A stretch of 32,273 nt of DNA from Bryobacterales bacterium (GTDB taxonomy: Bacteria; Acidobacteriota; Terriglobia; Bryobacterales; UBA6623), in assembly GCA_026713545.1 (NCBI GenBank), contig JAPOOG010000067.1, positions 1 through 32,273 of the forward strand. The letters run 5' to 3'. How positions within the stretch are numbered: the stretch's first letter is position 1; every line of letters starts with the position of its first letter. Below the pieces are notes generated by a model. It was not told where the DNA came from, made no database searches, and saw nothing but the letters and a program-made list of their open reading frames with translations. Below are positions 7,365 to 15,384 of the stretch, piece after piece. Made by a program: the position numbers and the translations under genes.

Positions 7365-7393
7365 TTGGCGGCGGCGTCTCGCTGATCTATACT
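7365..7393 (+). promoter_or_regulatory. Sigma-70-type promoter giving a near-leaderless transcript
   Basis: TTGGCG at 7365-7370 and TATACT at 7388-7393 are separated by exactly 17 bp. The ATG of the next gene is only 8 nt past the -10 box, so transcription would begin within one to three bases of the start codon. No Shine-Dalgarno precedes that ATG, which fits a leaderless message. Confidence 0.6.
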
Positions 7394-7401
7394 GCTCTGC
7401 G

Positions 7402-9462
7402 ATGAGATGGTTACGGCTGTCGTATGTGCTGTTGTTCCTCTGCCTGGCTTCCCCCCTGCGAGGCATCGCTGTCCAAACAGTCTCACTCGATGAATTGCGT
7501 TTATGGACGCGTCATCTGATACCTCTTCCTCAGGAGATGTTGATCGAGCACAAGGTTGTCCTGCAGCCAGAGGAGGTGGGTGTCCACCTGGAGCCGGGCG
7601 CCGGAGACATCGGCGAGTACGCCACGAAGGAGCTGAAGACGCTGTTCGCCACCAAGGCGGGTGTCGAAGCTACCGGGTCGGGCTTCGAGATTGTCATCGG
7701 CCTGGCGCGGGGAACCGAGTCCGGCCGCGACCTGTCGGCGGAAGAACGACGGCGACTGAGCAATCTGCCCAACCGCGATCAGGCGTACTTGATCAAACCA
7801 GTGGGCGAAAACCGTCTTGTACTGGCGGCGCTCGAACCGCGGGGCCTCTACTACGCCGTCCGGACTTTGCACCAGCTTCTGGAGCCCGCACTGTCGCCTC
7901 AAACCATCTCGATTCCCCTGGCGAAGATCACGGACTGGCCGGACCTGGAAGAGCGCGGCGTCTGGAACTTCCCCAATCCCGAGGAGTGGGTGCCGTGGAT
8001 GGCTTCGCTGAAACTCAACTTCGGGAAAATGGCCGAAACGAAGGTCAATCCGATCGAGCGCGGCAAAGCCGGCAGCGTGACGTTGAACATGGATCTCTAT
8101 GAGTCGGCGCGGCTGCAAGGGTTCGAGTATCAGCCGTTCCTTACACACTTCAACTTTCTGCACAGCTCTGGGCTGTTTCGGGCCTATCCGGAGTTGGCTG
8201 GGCGAGGCGATGAAGCTCTCACGGGCCGCTACTTCGCTCACAAGAAGGGCAACCAGCACCGTTCGCCGAACGCCGCACACCCGTTGTTTCGGAAGCTGCT
8301 TGCGGAATGGCTTCGCGACTTCGCGAGGCAGGGCATCAGCGAGGTCAGTTGCTGGCTGAGTGAGCGCCCGGGAGGTGATGCCGGCCTGGAGACAACCGCC
8401 GTCGGTCAAGACGTGATGGAAGTGCGGGCCCTGCTCGCGGCGTATGAAGAAGCGAGAAAGGAGTATCCGGACTTCACGATCCGGGTGTTCCTGTCCACCG
8501 TGCCGTCCGGCCGGTACTATCGCGTGATCGCAGAAATGCCCGAAGACATGAAGATCGAGCGGGCATGCGCGACGAAGATCGAACGTGTGATGCGCTTGCC
8601 GCGCGACTTGTTCCGCAATCCGATGCTCGACTCCTATGCGGCCGAGGGACGCTGGATTGCGAGCTATGACGTGCCCATCACCGCCAACGCGCGAGTGGAT
8701 ACGCCGGAATTCATGGTGCCGGAGAGTTCCGCACACCGCGTGCGGGACTATGTACGGCAATTGACCGAACGGAAGATTCGAGGAGCCTACGGCATGATGG
8801 CCTGGGCCGACAACGGCAAGGCCACATGCGGGTTCAATGTCCACGCGTTAGCCGAGTACGGCTGGAACCTCGACGGCCGTAGCGAGCAGGAGTTCGCCAT
8901 CGCTTGGGCGACGCGCGAAGGCTACCAGGACCCGGAGAAGGTCGGCGAGTGGGCCGATCTGATGGGACCGATCGAGTTCGATGTCTATGACTCCGACTTT
9001 CCGATTGCATACTCCTGGGGCAAGTATGTCGAGATGGTGCGTCAGCGCCGCCGCCCGTATCTCGGGGAGGGGATCTTTCGCTACTACACCAGCGCCGAGG
9101 ATTTCGACAGAAAGATTGCCATCAGCGACCGCGCGTTGACCATCGCCGAGACGTTCAAGAGCGACTATTTCGCGAACGAGACGCGGGTCGTCCGGTCCTA
9201 TGTTCGGTTGGCCAAAGGGCTTTACGAGGTGGCGGAATTGGTCGCGACGGAGGATTTCCGCGACCTCGAAAGCCAGCGGCGGTTGCGCCGGGCGTTGGAT
9301 CGCCTCGGGGACGCGGGAGAGGAGAACGTGGCCTCAATCAAGAGCTGGCGGAGCGCTCTTGGCCCGGAACCATGGCACTACCGGGTGCACGACGCGATCA
9401 AAGGCACGGAAGACACGGTGGATGCCGTGACCGACTTTGTTTCCGGGCGGTACTTTTACTGA
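7402..9462 (+). CDS. Exported protein with GH20b (hexosaminidase N-terminal) fold and barrel-like domain
   Basis: The 686-residue protein starts with a signal peptide (residues 5-22). Residues 40-165 resemble the zincin-like GH20b domain that precedes catalytic barrels in beta-hexosaminidases and alpha-glucuronidases: 'LIPLPQEM', 'GFEIVIGLARG', 'QAYLIKPVGENRLVLAALEPRGLYYAVRTLHQLL'. The linker 'ITDWPDLEERGVW' marks entry into the next domain, as in GH20 proteins. The remaining 500 residues do not show the GH20 catalytic His-x-Gly/Asp-Glu pair. 'SCWLSERPGGD' near residue 320 and 'GAYGMMAWADNGK' near 460 are possible active-site loops. It is probably a secreted glycoside hydrolase of an uncharacterised group; the substrate is not predictable. 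Expression appears to come from the promoter just upstream. Confidence 0.8.
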   Translation: MRWLRLSYVLLFLCLASPLRGIAVQTVSLDELRLWTRHLIPLPQEMLIEHKVVLQPEEVGVHLEPGAGDIGEYATKELKTLFATKAGVEATGSGFEIVIGLARGTESGRDLSAEERRRLSNLPNRDQAYLIKPVGENRLVLAALEPRGLYYAVRTLHQLLEPALSPQTISIPLAKITDWPDLEERGVWNFPNPEEWVPWMASLKLNFGKMAETKVNPIERGKAGSVTLNMDLYESARLQGFEYQPFLTHFNFLHSSGLFRAYPELAGRGDEALTGRYFAHKKGNQHRSPNAAHPLFRKLLAEWLRDFARQGISEVSCWLSERPGGDAGLETTAVGQDVMEVRALLAAYEEARKEYPDFTIRVFLSTVPSGRYYRVIAEMPEDMKIERACATKIERVMRLPRDLFRNPMLDSYAAEGRWIASYDVPITANARVDTPEFMVPESSAHRVRDYVRQLTERKIRGAYGMMAWADNGKATCGFNVHALAEYGWNLDGRSEQEFAIAWATREGYQDPEKVGEWADLMGPIEFDVYDSDFPIAYSWGKYVEMVRQRRRPYLGEGIFRYYTSAEDFDRKIAISDRALTIAETFKSDYFANETRVVRSYVRLAKGLYEVAELVATEDFRDLESQRRLRRALDRLGDAGEENVASIKSWRSALGPEPWHYRVHDAIKGTEDTVDAVTDFVSGRYFY

Positions 9463-9522
9463 AATTCGTCCGTATGCAGCGATGACCTTGCGGGATTCGG
9501 ACGCTTAGTGCATAGTGAGTGG

Positions 9523-9674
9523 GTGACCGGGATGGGTTGGCCGCGCGGTATCGGCCAGCGGTAGCTCTCAAGGAGAATCGAGTCTCCGGTCACAACGTCT
9601 ATGTCAGACGACCCAGGAAGTAGAAACACCAGCGAAGCGGCGCCCTCCGGACGGTACGGTTGGCTCCCGCCGCT
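9523..9674 (+). promoter_or_regulatory. Candidate structured leader RNA (possible riboswitch) before the MgtE-N/NRAMP genes
   Basis: Complementary segments suggest a three-way junction. P1 is GTGACC (9523-9528) with GGTCAC (9588-9593). P2 is TGGCCG (9538-9543) with CGGCCA (9552-9557). P3 is GGAGA (9572-9576) with TCTCC (9583-9587), abutting P1. Two more hairpins follow: CGTCT/AGACG (9596-9600, 9606-9610) and AGCGGCG/CGCCGCT (9636-9642, 9668-9674). The last ends 17 nt before the ATG. All pairs are Watson-Crick. I could not match it to M-box or yybP-ykoY consensus by eye. GC-rich sequence can make such helices by chance. Confidence 0.4.
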
Positions 9675-9691
9675 GATTGCCGGGTTTGACG

Positions 9692-10951
9692 ATGGCCACC
9701 GTTGCCAGCGGAGTGGACAGCATCCTGTATCTCACCGAGTTGACAGGAATGGGGGTCATTGCGCCCAACGGCCATCGCCTTGGGCGGGTGCGAGAACTGG
9801 GGCTCATGCCGAGCGAGCATCCCACCCGTGTTTCGCACTTCCTGCTTGGCCGGCGCACACGGTTCATGGTGCGTCACGACCAGGTTGAATCCATCTCGCT
9901 TGCAGGCATCCGGCTCTCGGATGATCTCTTTGTCCCGTACTACCCCGACGAGCGCCTGTTTCTGCTCGAGAAAGACCTGCTCGATCAGCAAATCGTCGAT
10001 GTGAACGGCCGCAAGGTCGTCCGGGTCAACGACCTCGCACTGCGAATCGTGCACGCGCCCGAGCGCGACGAGCTCTGGGTGCATGAGGTTGGCGTCGGAT
10101 TGCAGGGTACGTTCCGGCGGCTGACGGAAGGCTTCCTGCCCAACAAGGTGATTCGGAAAGTCCAAGAGCGCATCACGCCCAACTCGATTCCCTGGCAATA
10201 CTGCAACATCGTCGAGCCCGACCCTCAGCGCCGGTTGCGGCTACGCATCTCGCATCACCGGCTCGGAGAGTTGCACCCGGCCGATCTCGCCGACATCGTC
10301 GAGGACCTGGCACCGGCGGAGCGGGAGGCGCTGTTCAAAACCCTTGGTGACGAAGTGGCCGCCGAAACGCTCACGGAGGTCGAGCCGAAGATTCAGGTCA
10401 GTATCCTCAAGTCACTCGACAAGGAACGCGCCGCGGACATCGTTGAAGAAATGGAGCCGGATCATGCGGCTGACGTACTCGATCAACTCGAAGAGGAAAA
10501 GAGCCGGGAGATTCTCCAGGACATGGAGCAGGTTCCCAAGGCCGAGGTGGAGGAACTGCTCGAATACAAGAGTGACACCGCGGGCGGCATGATGAACACG
10601 CAATACGTGGGCGTTCATGAGAACGGCCATGTGCGCGACGCCTTCGAAGCGCTCCGAGGCAATGAGGACCTGCTCAAAATGCTTACGCACATCTTCCTGA
10701 TCGACCAAGAGCAGCGGCTGACGGGCGCCGTCGCGATCAGCCGGCTTTTCACTGCCTCGGAGCATACGCGCCTACGGCAGTTGGCTTTCAAGGAAACACT
10801 GCATGCGCACGTAGACGACGATCGCAAGGAGGTTGTCGCCATCTTCGACAAATACAACCTCTTTGCTCTGCCGGTCGTGGACGAGGACAACGAGCTGTGC
10901 GGCGTGATCACCGCTGACGACGTGATCAGTGTGCTCACTCCTGCCGGCTGA
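9692..10951 (+). CDS. Soluble MgtE N-domain / CBS-pair protein with PRC-barrel-like N-terminus
   Basis: The product has 419 residues from ATG 9692 (a TTG at 9677 is also in frame). Two PRC-barrel-like segments come first (about 10-80, 'GVIAPNGHRLGRVREL', and 92-170, 'QIVDVNGRKVVRVNDL'). An MgtE N-domain superhelix follows (about 190-290: 'LHPADLADIVEDLAPAERE', 'ERAADIVEEMEPDHAADVLD', 'EVEELLEYKSDTAGGMM'). A CBS pair ends the protein ('HIFLIDQEQRLTGAVAISRL', 'LFALPVVDEDNELCGVITADD'). This is the cytosolic Mg2+-sensing half of an MgtE transporter without the membrane half. The next gene, 25 bp downstream, encodes a membrane permease, so this protein probably gates or regulates it in response to Mg2+. 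Confidence 0.9.
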   Translation: MATVASGVDSILYLTELTGMGVIAPNGHRLGRVRELGLMPSEHPTRVSHFLLGRRTRFMVRHDQVESISLAGIRLSDDLFVPYYPDERLFLLEKDLLDQQIVDVNGRKVVRVNDLALRIVHAPERDELWVHEVGVGLQGTFRRLTEGFLPNKVIRKVQERITPNSIPWQYCNIVEPDPQRRLRLRISHHRLGELHPADLADIVEDLAPAEREALFKTLGDEVAAETLTEVEPKIQVSILKSLDKERAADIVEEMEPDHAADVLDQLEEEKSREILQDMEQVPKAEVEELLEYKSDTAGGMMNTQYVGVHENGHVRDAFEALRGNEDLLKMLTHIFLIDQEQRLTGAVAISRLFTASEHTRLRQLAFKETLHAHVDDDRKEVVAIFDKYNLFALPVVDEDNELCGVITADDVISVLTPAG

Positions 10952-10976
10952 ACGAATCCCTTGACGGACTTTCATC

Positions 10977-12221
10977 ATGTTCGAGCGCCTGCGTGCACGT
11001 CTGCTGCTCTTCCTGGCCGTCTTGGGGCCTGGGTTCATCACGGCAGTCGTCGATAACGACGCCGGGGGGATCTTCACGTACTCGGAGGCGGGTGCGCGAT
11101 TCGGCTACAACCCCCTGTGGACCATGGCGCCGGTCACCGTGGTTCTGATCATCACGCAGGTAATGTGCTCGCGGATGGGGGCAGTCACCGGCAAGGGACT
11201 ATCGGACCTGATCCGCGAAGAGTTCGGCCTGCGGATGACGTTCTTCGTCATGGCCGCGCTGCTGGCGGTGAACCTGACAAACGTCACCGCGAACTTCGCG
11301 GGCATCGCCGGTTCGCTGGAGATCTTCGAGGTCAACCGTTACATTTCGGTTCCGCTGGGCGCGCTGGCCGTTTGGCTGCTCGTCGTGAAGGGCACGTACC
11401 GGAGTGTGGAGAAGATCTTTCTCGTGGCGAGTGCTTTCTACGTGGCATATGTGATCTCGGCGGTCATGATCAAACCGGACTGGGGGCAAGCCCTCCAAAG
11501 CAGCGTGATGCCGGTCGTGTACTTCGACGGGCCCTACCTGGCGATTCTGATTGGTCTGGTGGGAACGTCCGTGGCCCCTTGGATGCAGTTCTATTTGCAA
11601 TCAGCGGTCGTCGAAAAGGGCATCGACGCCAAGCAGTTCAGCGAGTCGCGCGCCGAGGTGATCGTCGGCTGTATAGCGATGGCGTTCATCAAGTTCTTCA
11701 TCATCGTCTGCGCCGCGGGGGCGATCTGGTCGGTGCAGCCGCGTGAGATTCACGATGCCGCCGAAGCCGCCCTGGCGCTGCGCCCGCTGGGCCCCTATGC
11801 CTACATCCTGTTCAGCGCCGGGCTGTTCAATGCCTCTCTGTTGGCCGCCAGCATCCTGCCCCTGTCAACCGCTTACTCGGTCTGCGAGGGCTTGGGGTTC
11901 GAGTCCGGCGTAAACCACCGCTTCGGAGAAGCACGGTTTTTTTACGGGCTCTATACGCTACTGATTGCCGTGGGAGCGGGGCTCGTATTGTGGCCCGGAT
12001 TCCCACTGGTGCGCATGATCCTGCTGTCCCAAGTACTGAACGGTATCCTGTTGCCCGTCATTCTGATTTTCATACTGCGTCTCGTGAACCGTCGCGACCT
12101 GATGGGAGAGTGGGTCAATTCGAAGCTCGACAATATTTTGGCTTACGGCACCGTTGTCGTAATGATCGGCTTGTCGCTGACGCTGGTCGTGCTCACGTTG
12201 TGGACGGACAAGCCGGTCTGA
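10977..12221 (+). CDS. NRAMP-family divalent metal transporter, methionine-less (Mg2+-type candidate)
   Basis: The 414-residue integral membrane protein has about 11 transmembrane helices and the NRAMP start 'LAVLGPGFITAVVDNDAGG'. The canonical TM1 motif Asp-Pro-Gly-Asn is Asp28-Ala-Gly-Gly31 here. In TM6, where canonical members have Met-Pro-His-Asn, this has Ala200-Pro ('TSVAPWMQFYLQSA'). The methionine confers selectivity for soft transition metals; NRAMP-related magnesium transporters lack it. With the MgtE-N/CBS protein 25 bp upstream, Mg2+ (perhaps Mn2+) uptake is the best inference. The two genes almost certainly form an operon behind the structured leader. The family assignment is firm; the substrate is inferred. 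Confidence 0.9.
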   Translation: MFERLRARLLLFLAVLGPGFITAVVDNDAGGIFTYSEAGARFGYNPLWTMAPVTVVLIITQVMCSRMGAVTGKGLSDLIREEFGLRMTFFVMAALLAVNLTNVTANFAGIAGSLEIFEVNRYISVPLGALAVWLLVVKGTYRSVEKIFLVASAFYVAYVISAVMIKPDWGQALQSSVMPVVYFDGPYLAILIGLVGTSVAPWMQFYLQSAVVEKGIDAKQFSESRAEVIVGCIAMAFIKFFIIVCAAGAIWSVQPREIHDAAEAALALRPLGPYAYILFSAGLFNASLLAASILPLSTAYSVCEGLGFESGVNHRFGEARFFYGLYTLLIAVGAGLVLWPGFPLVRMILLSQVLNGILLPVILIFILRLVNRRDLMGEWVNSKLDNILAYGTVVVMIGLSLTLVVLTLWTDKPV

Positions 12222-12414
12222 GTCGGCCTACAGCGAGCGCCTTTCTCTGCAGATCGCGAGGCAGGCAGGCTCGGGTGCGCAGCTTGTACGTTAGAATCGA
12301 TTACTTCCTTCAACATTCTGTAAGAAGCGCCTATTCCGCAACGCTGCGAAGCCGCCTGGTTCGATTCGTATCTGCGGCGGGTGAGGGAATCCAATTGCGC
12401 ATCGACCTGACACC

Positions 12415-15000
12415 ATGGCTTCCACTCCACGCCTTTTCCTGATCGACACGTTCGGCTTGATCTTCAGAGCTTTCTACGGACGCGCTCGCTCCGGGGCACC
12501 GATCATGCGGTCGGCCGACGGAAGACCGACCGAGGCGATCTACATTTTCGTCACCATGCTTCGGAAGCTCATCGAAACGCACCATCCCGAATACATGGCA
12601 GCGGTGTGGGAAGGCGAAGGACCCACCTTCCGCGACGAAATATACCCGGAGTACAAAGCGAACCGCGAGGAAATCCCGGAGGACTTGCTGCAGCAGCTTC
12701 CCTACATCCGGCGGCTGCTCGAGAGTTCGCGAATTCCCGTCCTTGCCAGCGCCGGCTACGAGGCGGACGACGTGATCGGAGCTCTTTCCCGTCAAGCCGC
12801 CGAGCATGACATCGAGGTCTTCATCGTCAGCAGCGACAAAGACCTGACACAGCTCGTTACCGAGCGGGTCTTCGTCCTCAACCCGATGAAAAACGACCTG
12901 GTCTACGACTCCGAGGGCGTGAAAGGATCACTGGGCGTAACTCCGCCGCAGGTGGTCGATCTACTGGCGCTCAAAGGCGACTCGGTCGACAATATCCCTG
13001 GTGCAAAGGGCATCGGCGACAAGGGCGCCCGAGATTTGATCCTGACCTATGGCTCCGTCGAGGGCGCCATCGAGCACGCTGGGGAAGTCAAGCGCAAGAC
13101 CTACCGAGAGAGCCTTCAACAGAATCGAGACCTGATCCTGCTGAGCAAGAAGCTCGCGACCATCGCCGTCGACGCACCCGTCGAATTGGATCTGGAGAAT
13201 CTCCAGTTCGTCCCGCCAGACCTGGAAGCCCTGGCGGACCTGTACCGGGAACTCGAGTTCAACAGCTTGCTCAGCGCCCTCGACGTTCCAGAGCCGGAAG
13301 CCCCGGCCGATTACGGTACTCTTGCCTCCGAAGCCGAACTCGGCGAATGGCTCTCGACTTCCCAAGAGCCCGGCAAGGCCGTCACCCTGGTGGTGAATAC
13401 GGGCGCCGCCGACGAGATTGCGACCGGGGGAGCCGCGTTCTGCACGGCGGCCGGAAAGTCGGTTCTGCTAGCGGTCGAGCACATCGACGCCGCCAGGAGT
13501 TTCATCGAAGACCGGGCTATTCCCAAGAGAGTGCATGACCAGAAGGCGACCACGCACAAGCTCGGGCAATTCGGGATCTCGCTCAACGGAGTCGTGAGCG
13601 ACACGATGCTGGAGGCGTTTCTGCTGGATACGACGCGCGCGGACTTCACTCTGAAAAAGGCTATCGGGCGGTACCTGGGCGTGGCGGTCGATGACGACCT
13701 GGCGCGCGCGGCGGACCTGGTTCGCGAGCTCGGCGAAAAGCTGTCTCCGCAGATCGATGACTCGGGCCTGCGCGATCTCTACGGGAGCGTAGAGCTGCCG
13801 CTCGCCCCCATTCTCACCCGCATGGAACGAGAGGGCGTCTTGCTCGATAGCGCCCGACTGGCAGGGATTTCGCGGCAGATGGCAAGCGAGATCGACGAGC
13901 TGACCGGTCAGATTTACGAACTGGCGGGCTCGACGTTCAACATCAACTCGACACAGCAGCTTGCCAAGGTGCTCTTCGATGACCTCCAGCTTCCCGCGCC
14001 GCCCCGGCGCGGAAAGACCAAGGGGCGTTCGACCGCGTCCGACGTTTTGGAAGAGATTGCCCCGACCCACGAGATTGTCCCCAAAGTCCTCGAATACCGC
14101 CGGCAAACCAAGCTCAAGAACACCTATGTCGACGCACTACCGTCCCTCGTTTCTCGGAAGACCGGCCGACTGCACACGACCTATAACCAGTGCGGGTCAG
14201 CGACAGGACGGTTATCGTCATCGCACCCGAACCTGCAGAACATTCCCATCCGCAGTGAGCGCGGCCGCGAGATTCGGGCCGCGTTTGTCGCCCGGCAGGG
14301 ATGGAAGCTGCTGGCCGCTGACTATTCACAGATCGAGCTGCGCGTGCTCGCGCACATCTCGCAGGACCCGGTGCTCGTCGATGCATTCCGCAACAACGAA
14401 GACATTCATACGCGCACGGCCGCTGAGGTGTTCGGCGTGCCGCCGTTAGCCGTGGGCGCGGAAGAGCGGCGCCGCGCCAAGGCCGTGAACTTCGGGATCG
14501 TCTACGGGCTCAGCCCCTTCGGGCTGTCGAAGCAGCTCGGCATTCCGCAGTCGGAATCGCGGCAGTACATCAACGCCTACTTTGAGCGCTATGCGGGCGT
14601 AAAGAAGTTCATGGACGGCGCCATCGACGAGGCGCGCAGGACCGGACATACCCGGACTCTGCTCGGCAGGCTGCGGCCAATACCCGATCTTGACAGCCGC
14701 AACCCAGCGGCCCGCGGATTCGCCGAGCGAACCGCGATCAACTCCCCGATCCAGGGCTCTGCGGCGGACCTGATCAAGCTCGCGATGATTCGCGTCGACC
14801 GAAGGCTCCGAGAAGCAGGCAGCCAGGCGCTCATGCTGCTCCAGGTTCACGATGAGCTGCTCTTCGAGTCGCCTGAAAACGAAGTCGCCGAACTGGCCGC
14901 TATCGTCAAGCAGGAAATGGAAGGCGCCTACAAGTTGCGAGTCCCACTCCTCGCGGACGTGAAAACAGGCGACAACTGGCGCGACATGCATACGGCCTGA
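12415..15000 (+). CDS. polA: DNA polymerase I (family A), proofreading domain apparently inactive
   Basis: The 861-residue protein contains a 5'-3' exonuclease/flap domain (1-290: 'LIDTFGLIFRAFYG', 'GYEADDVIGALSRQA', 'ALKGDSVDNIPGAKGIGDKGA'), a degenerate 3'-5' exonuclease domain (about 300-460) and a polymerase domain. Polymerase motif A is 'DYSQIELR' (Asp636), motif B 'RRRAKAVNFGIVYG' (about 685-698) and motif C 'QVHDELLFE' (Asp813), all intact. The exonuclease domain lacks the Asp-x-Glu of Exo I and keeps only 'SDTMLEAFLLD' of Exo II, so proofreading is not expected, as in Taq and several other PolA enzymes. It fills gaps in repair and Okazaki-fragment maturation. Its TGA stop is the first codon of a family 2 repeat. 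Confidence 0.97.
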   Translation: MASTPRLFLIDTFGLIFRAFYGRARSGAPIMRSADGRPTEAIYIFVTMLRKLIETHHPEYMAAVWEGEGPTFRDEIYPEYKANREEIPEDLLQQLPYIRRLLESSRIPVLASAGYEADDVIGALSRQAAEHDIEVFIVSSDKDLTQLVTERVFVLNPMKNDLVYDSEGVKGSLGVTPPQVVDLLALKGDSVDNIPGAKGIGDKGARDLILTYGSVEGAIEHAGEVKRKTYRESLQQNRDLILLSKKLATIAVDAPVELDLENLQFVPPDLEALADLYRELEFNSLLSALDVPEPEAPADYGTLASEAELGEWLSTSQEPGKAVTLVVNTGAADEIATGGAAFCTAAGKSVLLAVEHIDAARSFIEDRAIPKRVHDQKATTHKLGQFGISLNGVVSDTMLEAFLLDTTRADFTLKKAIGRYLGVAVDDDLARAADLVRELGEKLSPQIDDSGLRDLYGSVELPLAPILTRMEREGVLLDSARLAGISRQMASEIDELTGQIYELAGSTFNINSTQQLAKVLFDDLQLPAPPRRGKTKGRSTASDVLEEIAPTHEIVPKVLEYRRQTKLKNTYVDALPSLVSRKTGRLHTTYNQCGSATGRLSSSHPNLQNIPIRSERGREIRAAFVARQGWKLLAADYSQIELRVLAHISQDPVLVDAFRNNEDIHTRTAAEVFGVPPLAVGAEERRRAKAVNFGIVYGLSPFGLSKQLGIPQSESRQYINAYFERYAGVKKFMDGAIDEARRTGHTRTLLGRLRPIPDLDSRNPAARGFAERTAINSPIQGSAADLIKLAMIRVDRRLREAGSQALMLLQVHDELLFESPENEVAELAAIVKQEMEGAYKLRVPLLADVKTGDNWRDMHTA

Positions 15001-15093
15001 CCTGAAACATCCTGCTATTCAAGCGGCGTTGACACCGGTCCGGATGTTTCTCGCTTGAACGATCCGCATGCGGGCGGAGGAAAAACTGACCTG
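14998..15093 (-). repeat. Family 2 palindromic repeat, copy R1 (supplies the polA stop codon)
   Basis: A unit of about 96 bp in inverted orientation relative to the other copies. It opens TGACCTGAAACATCC (the TGA is the polA stop) and ends GGAGGAAAAACTGACCTG. Inside are complementary blocks AAACATCC and GGATGTTT and the pair CAAGCG/CGCTTG, so each strand can fold into a long hairpin. Its mirror image matches the copies at 17809, 17899 and 20402 closely along the whole length. Confidence 0.85.
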
Positions 15094-15384
15094 CATATCC
15101 CACAACCTTGCATGCGGCAATAGAGGCGAGTGAGGAGCGGCTGGCTTCCGATTTTCTTCCCAACTCCTGGACGGACCGGTTTCCCGCAAGAAGGTCTTGC
15201 TGTCACGAATGAGTCGTGCTCTCGTTCATTCCCGGCATGGATGGAGGGGCTACCACGGCCCACATCAGTATCTGTGCCGGCCTGCGATCAGAGAAGATGA
15301 GCCTGTACCTGTGCCGGCGAGCGGTCGGCGCGGATGGCTTTCGAGCCGAGAGACGACCCGCGCTATCGCGGCAAACAGGCCGGG
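15094..15384. other. Spacer between converging polA and aspS, nothing further seen
   Basis: After repeat R1 there are about 290 bp before the aspS stop. I see no protein-like frame, tRNA, repeat copy or clear intrinsic terminator in them. Confidence 0.5.

Noticed and set aside
7501..8844. 447-codon minus-strand open frame opposite the GH20b-fold gene
   Set aside because: It is an antisense shadow of a GC-rich gene; the composition is His/Arg-rich and not protein-like, and the plus-strand frame has a signal peptide and recognisable domain.
9463..9691. M-box or yybP-ykoY riboswitch by name
   Set aside because: By eye the conserved loops of neither class are present; I keep only the claim of a structured leader.
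12340..12375. tRNA-like GGTTCGATTC (T-loop) before polA
   Set aside because: The flanking bases do not form a 5-bp T stem, and no acceptor stem, anticodon arm or CCA is found around it.
14998..15093. Family 2 repeat R1 as an intrinsic terminator of polA
   Set aside because: In the polA direction the hairpin is followed by an A-rich, not T-rich, tract (GGAGGAAAAACTG), and the T tract on the other strand precedes the stem.
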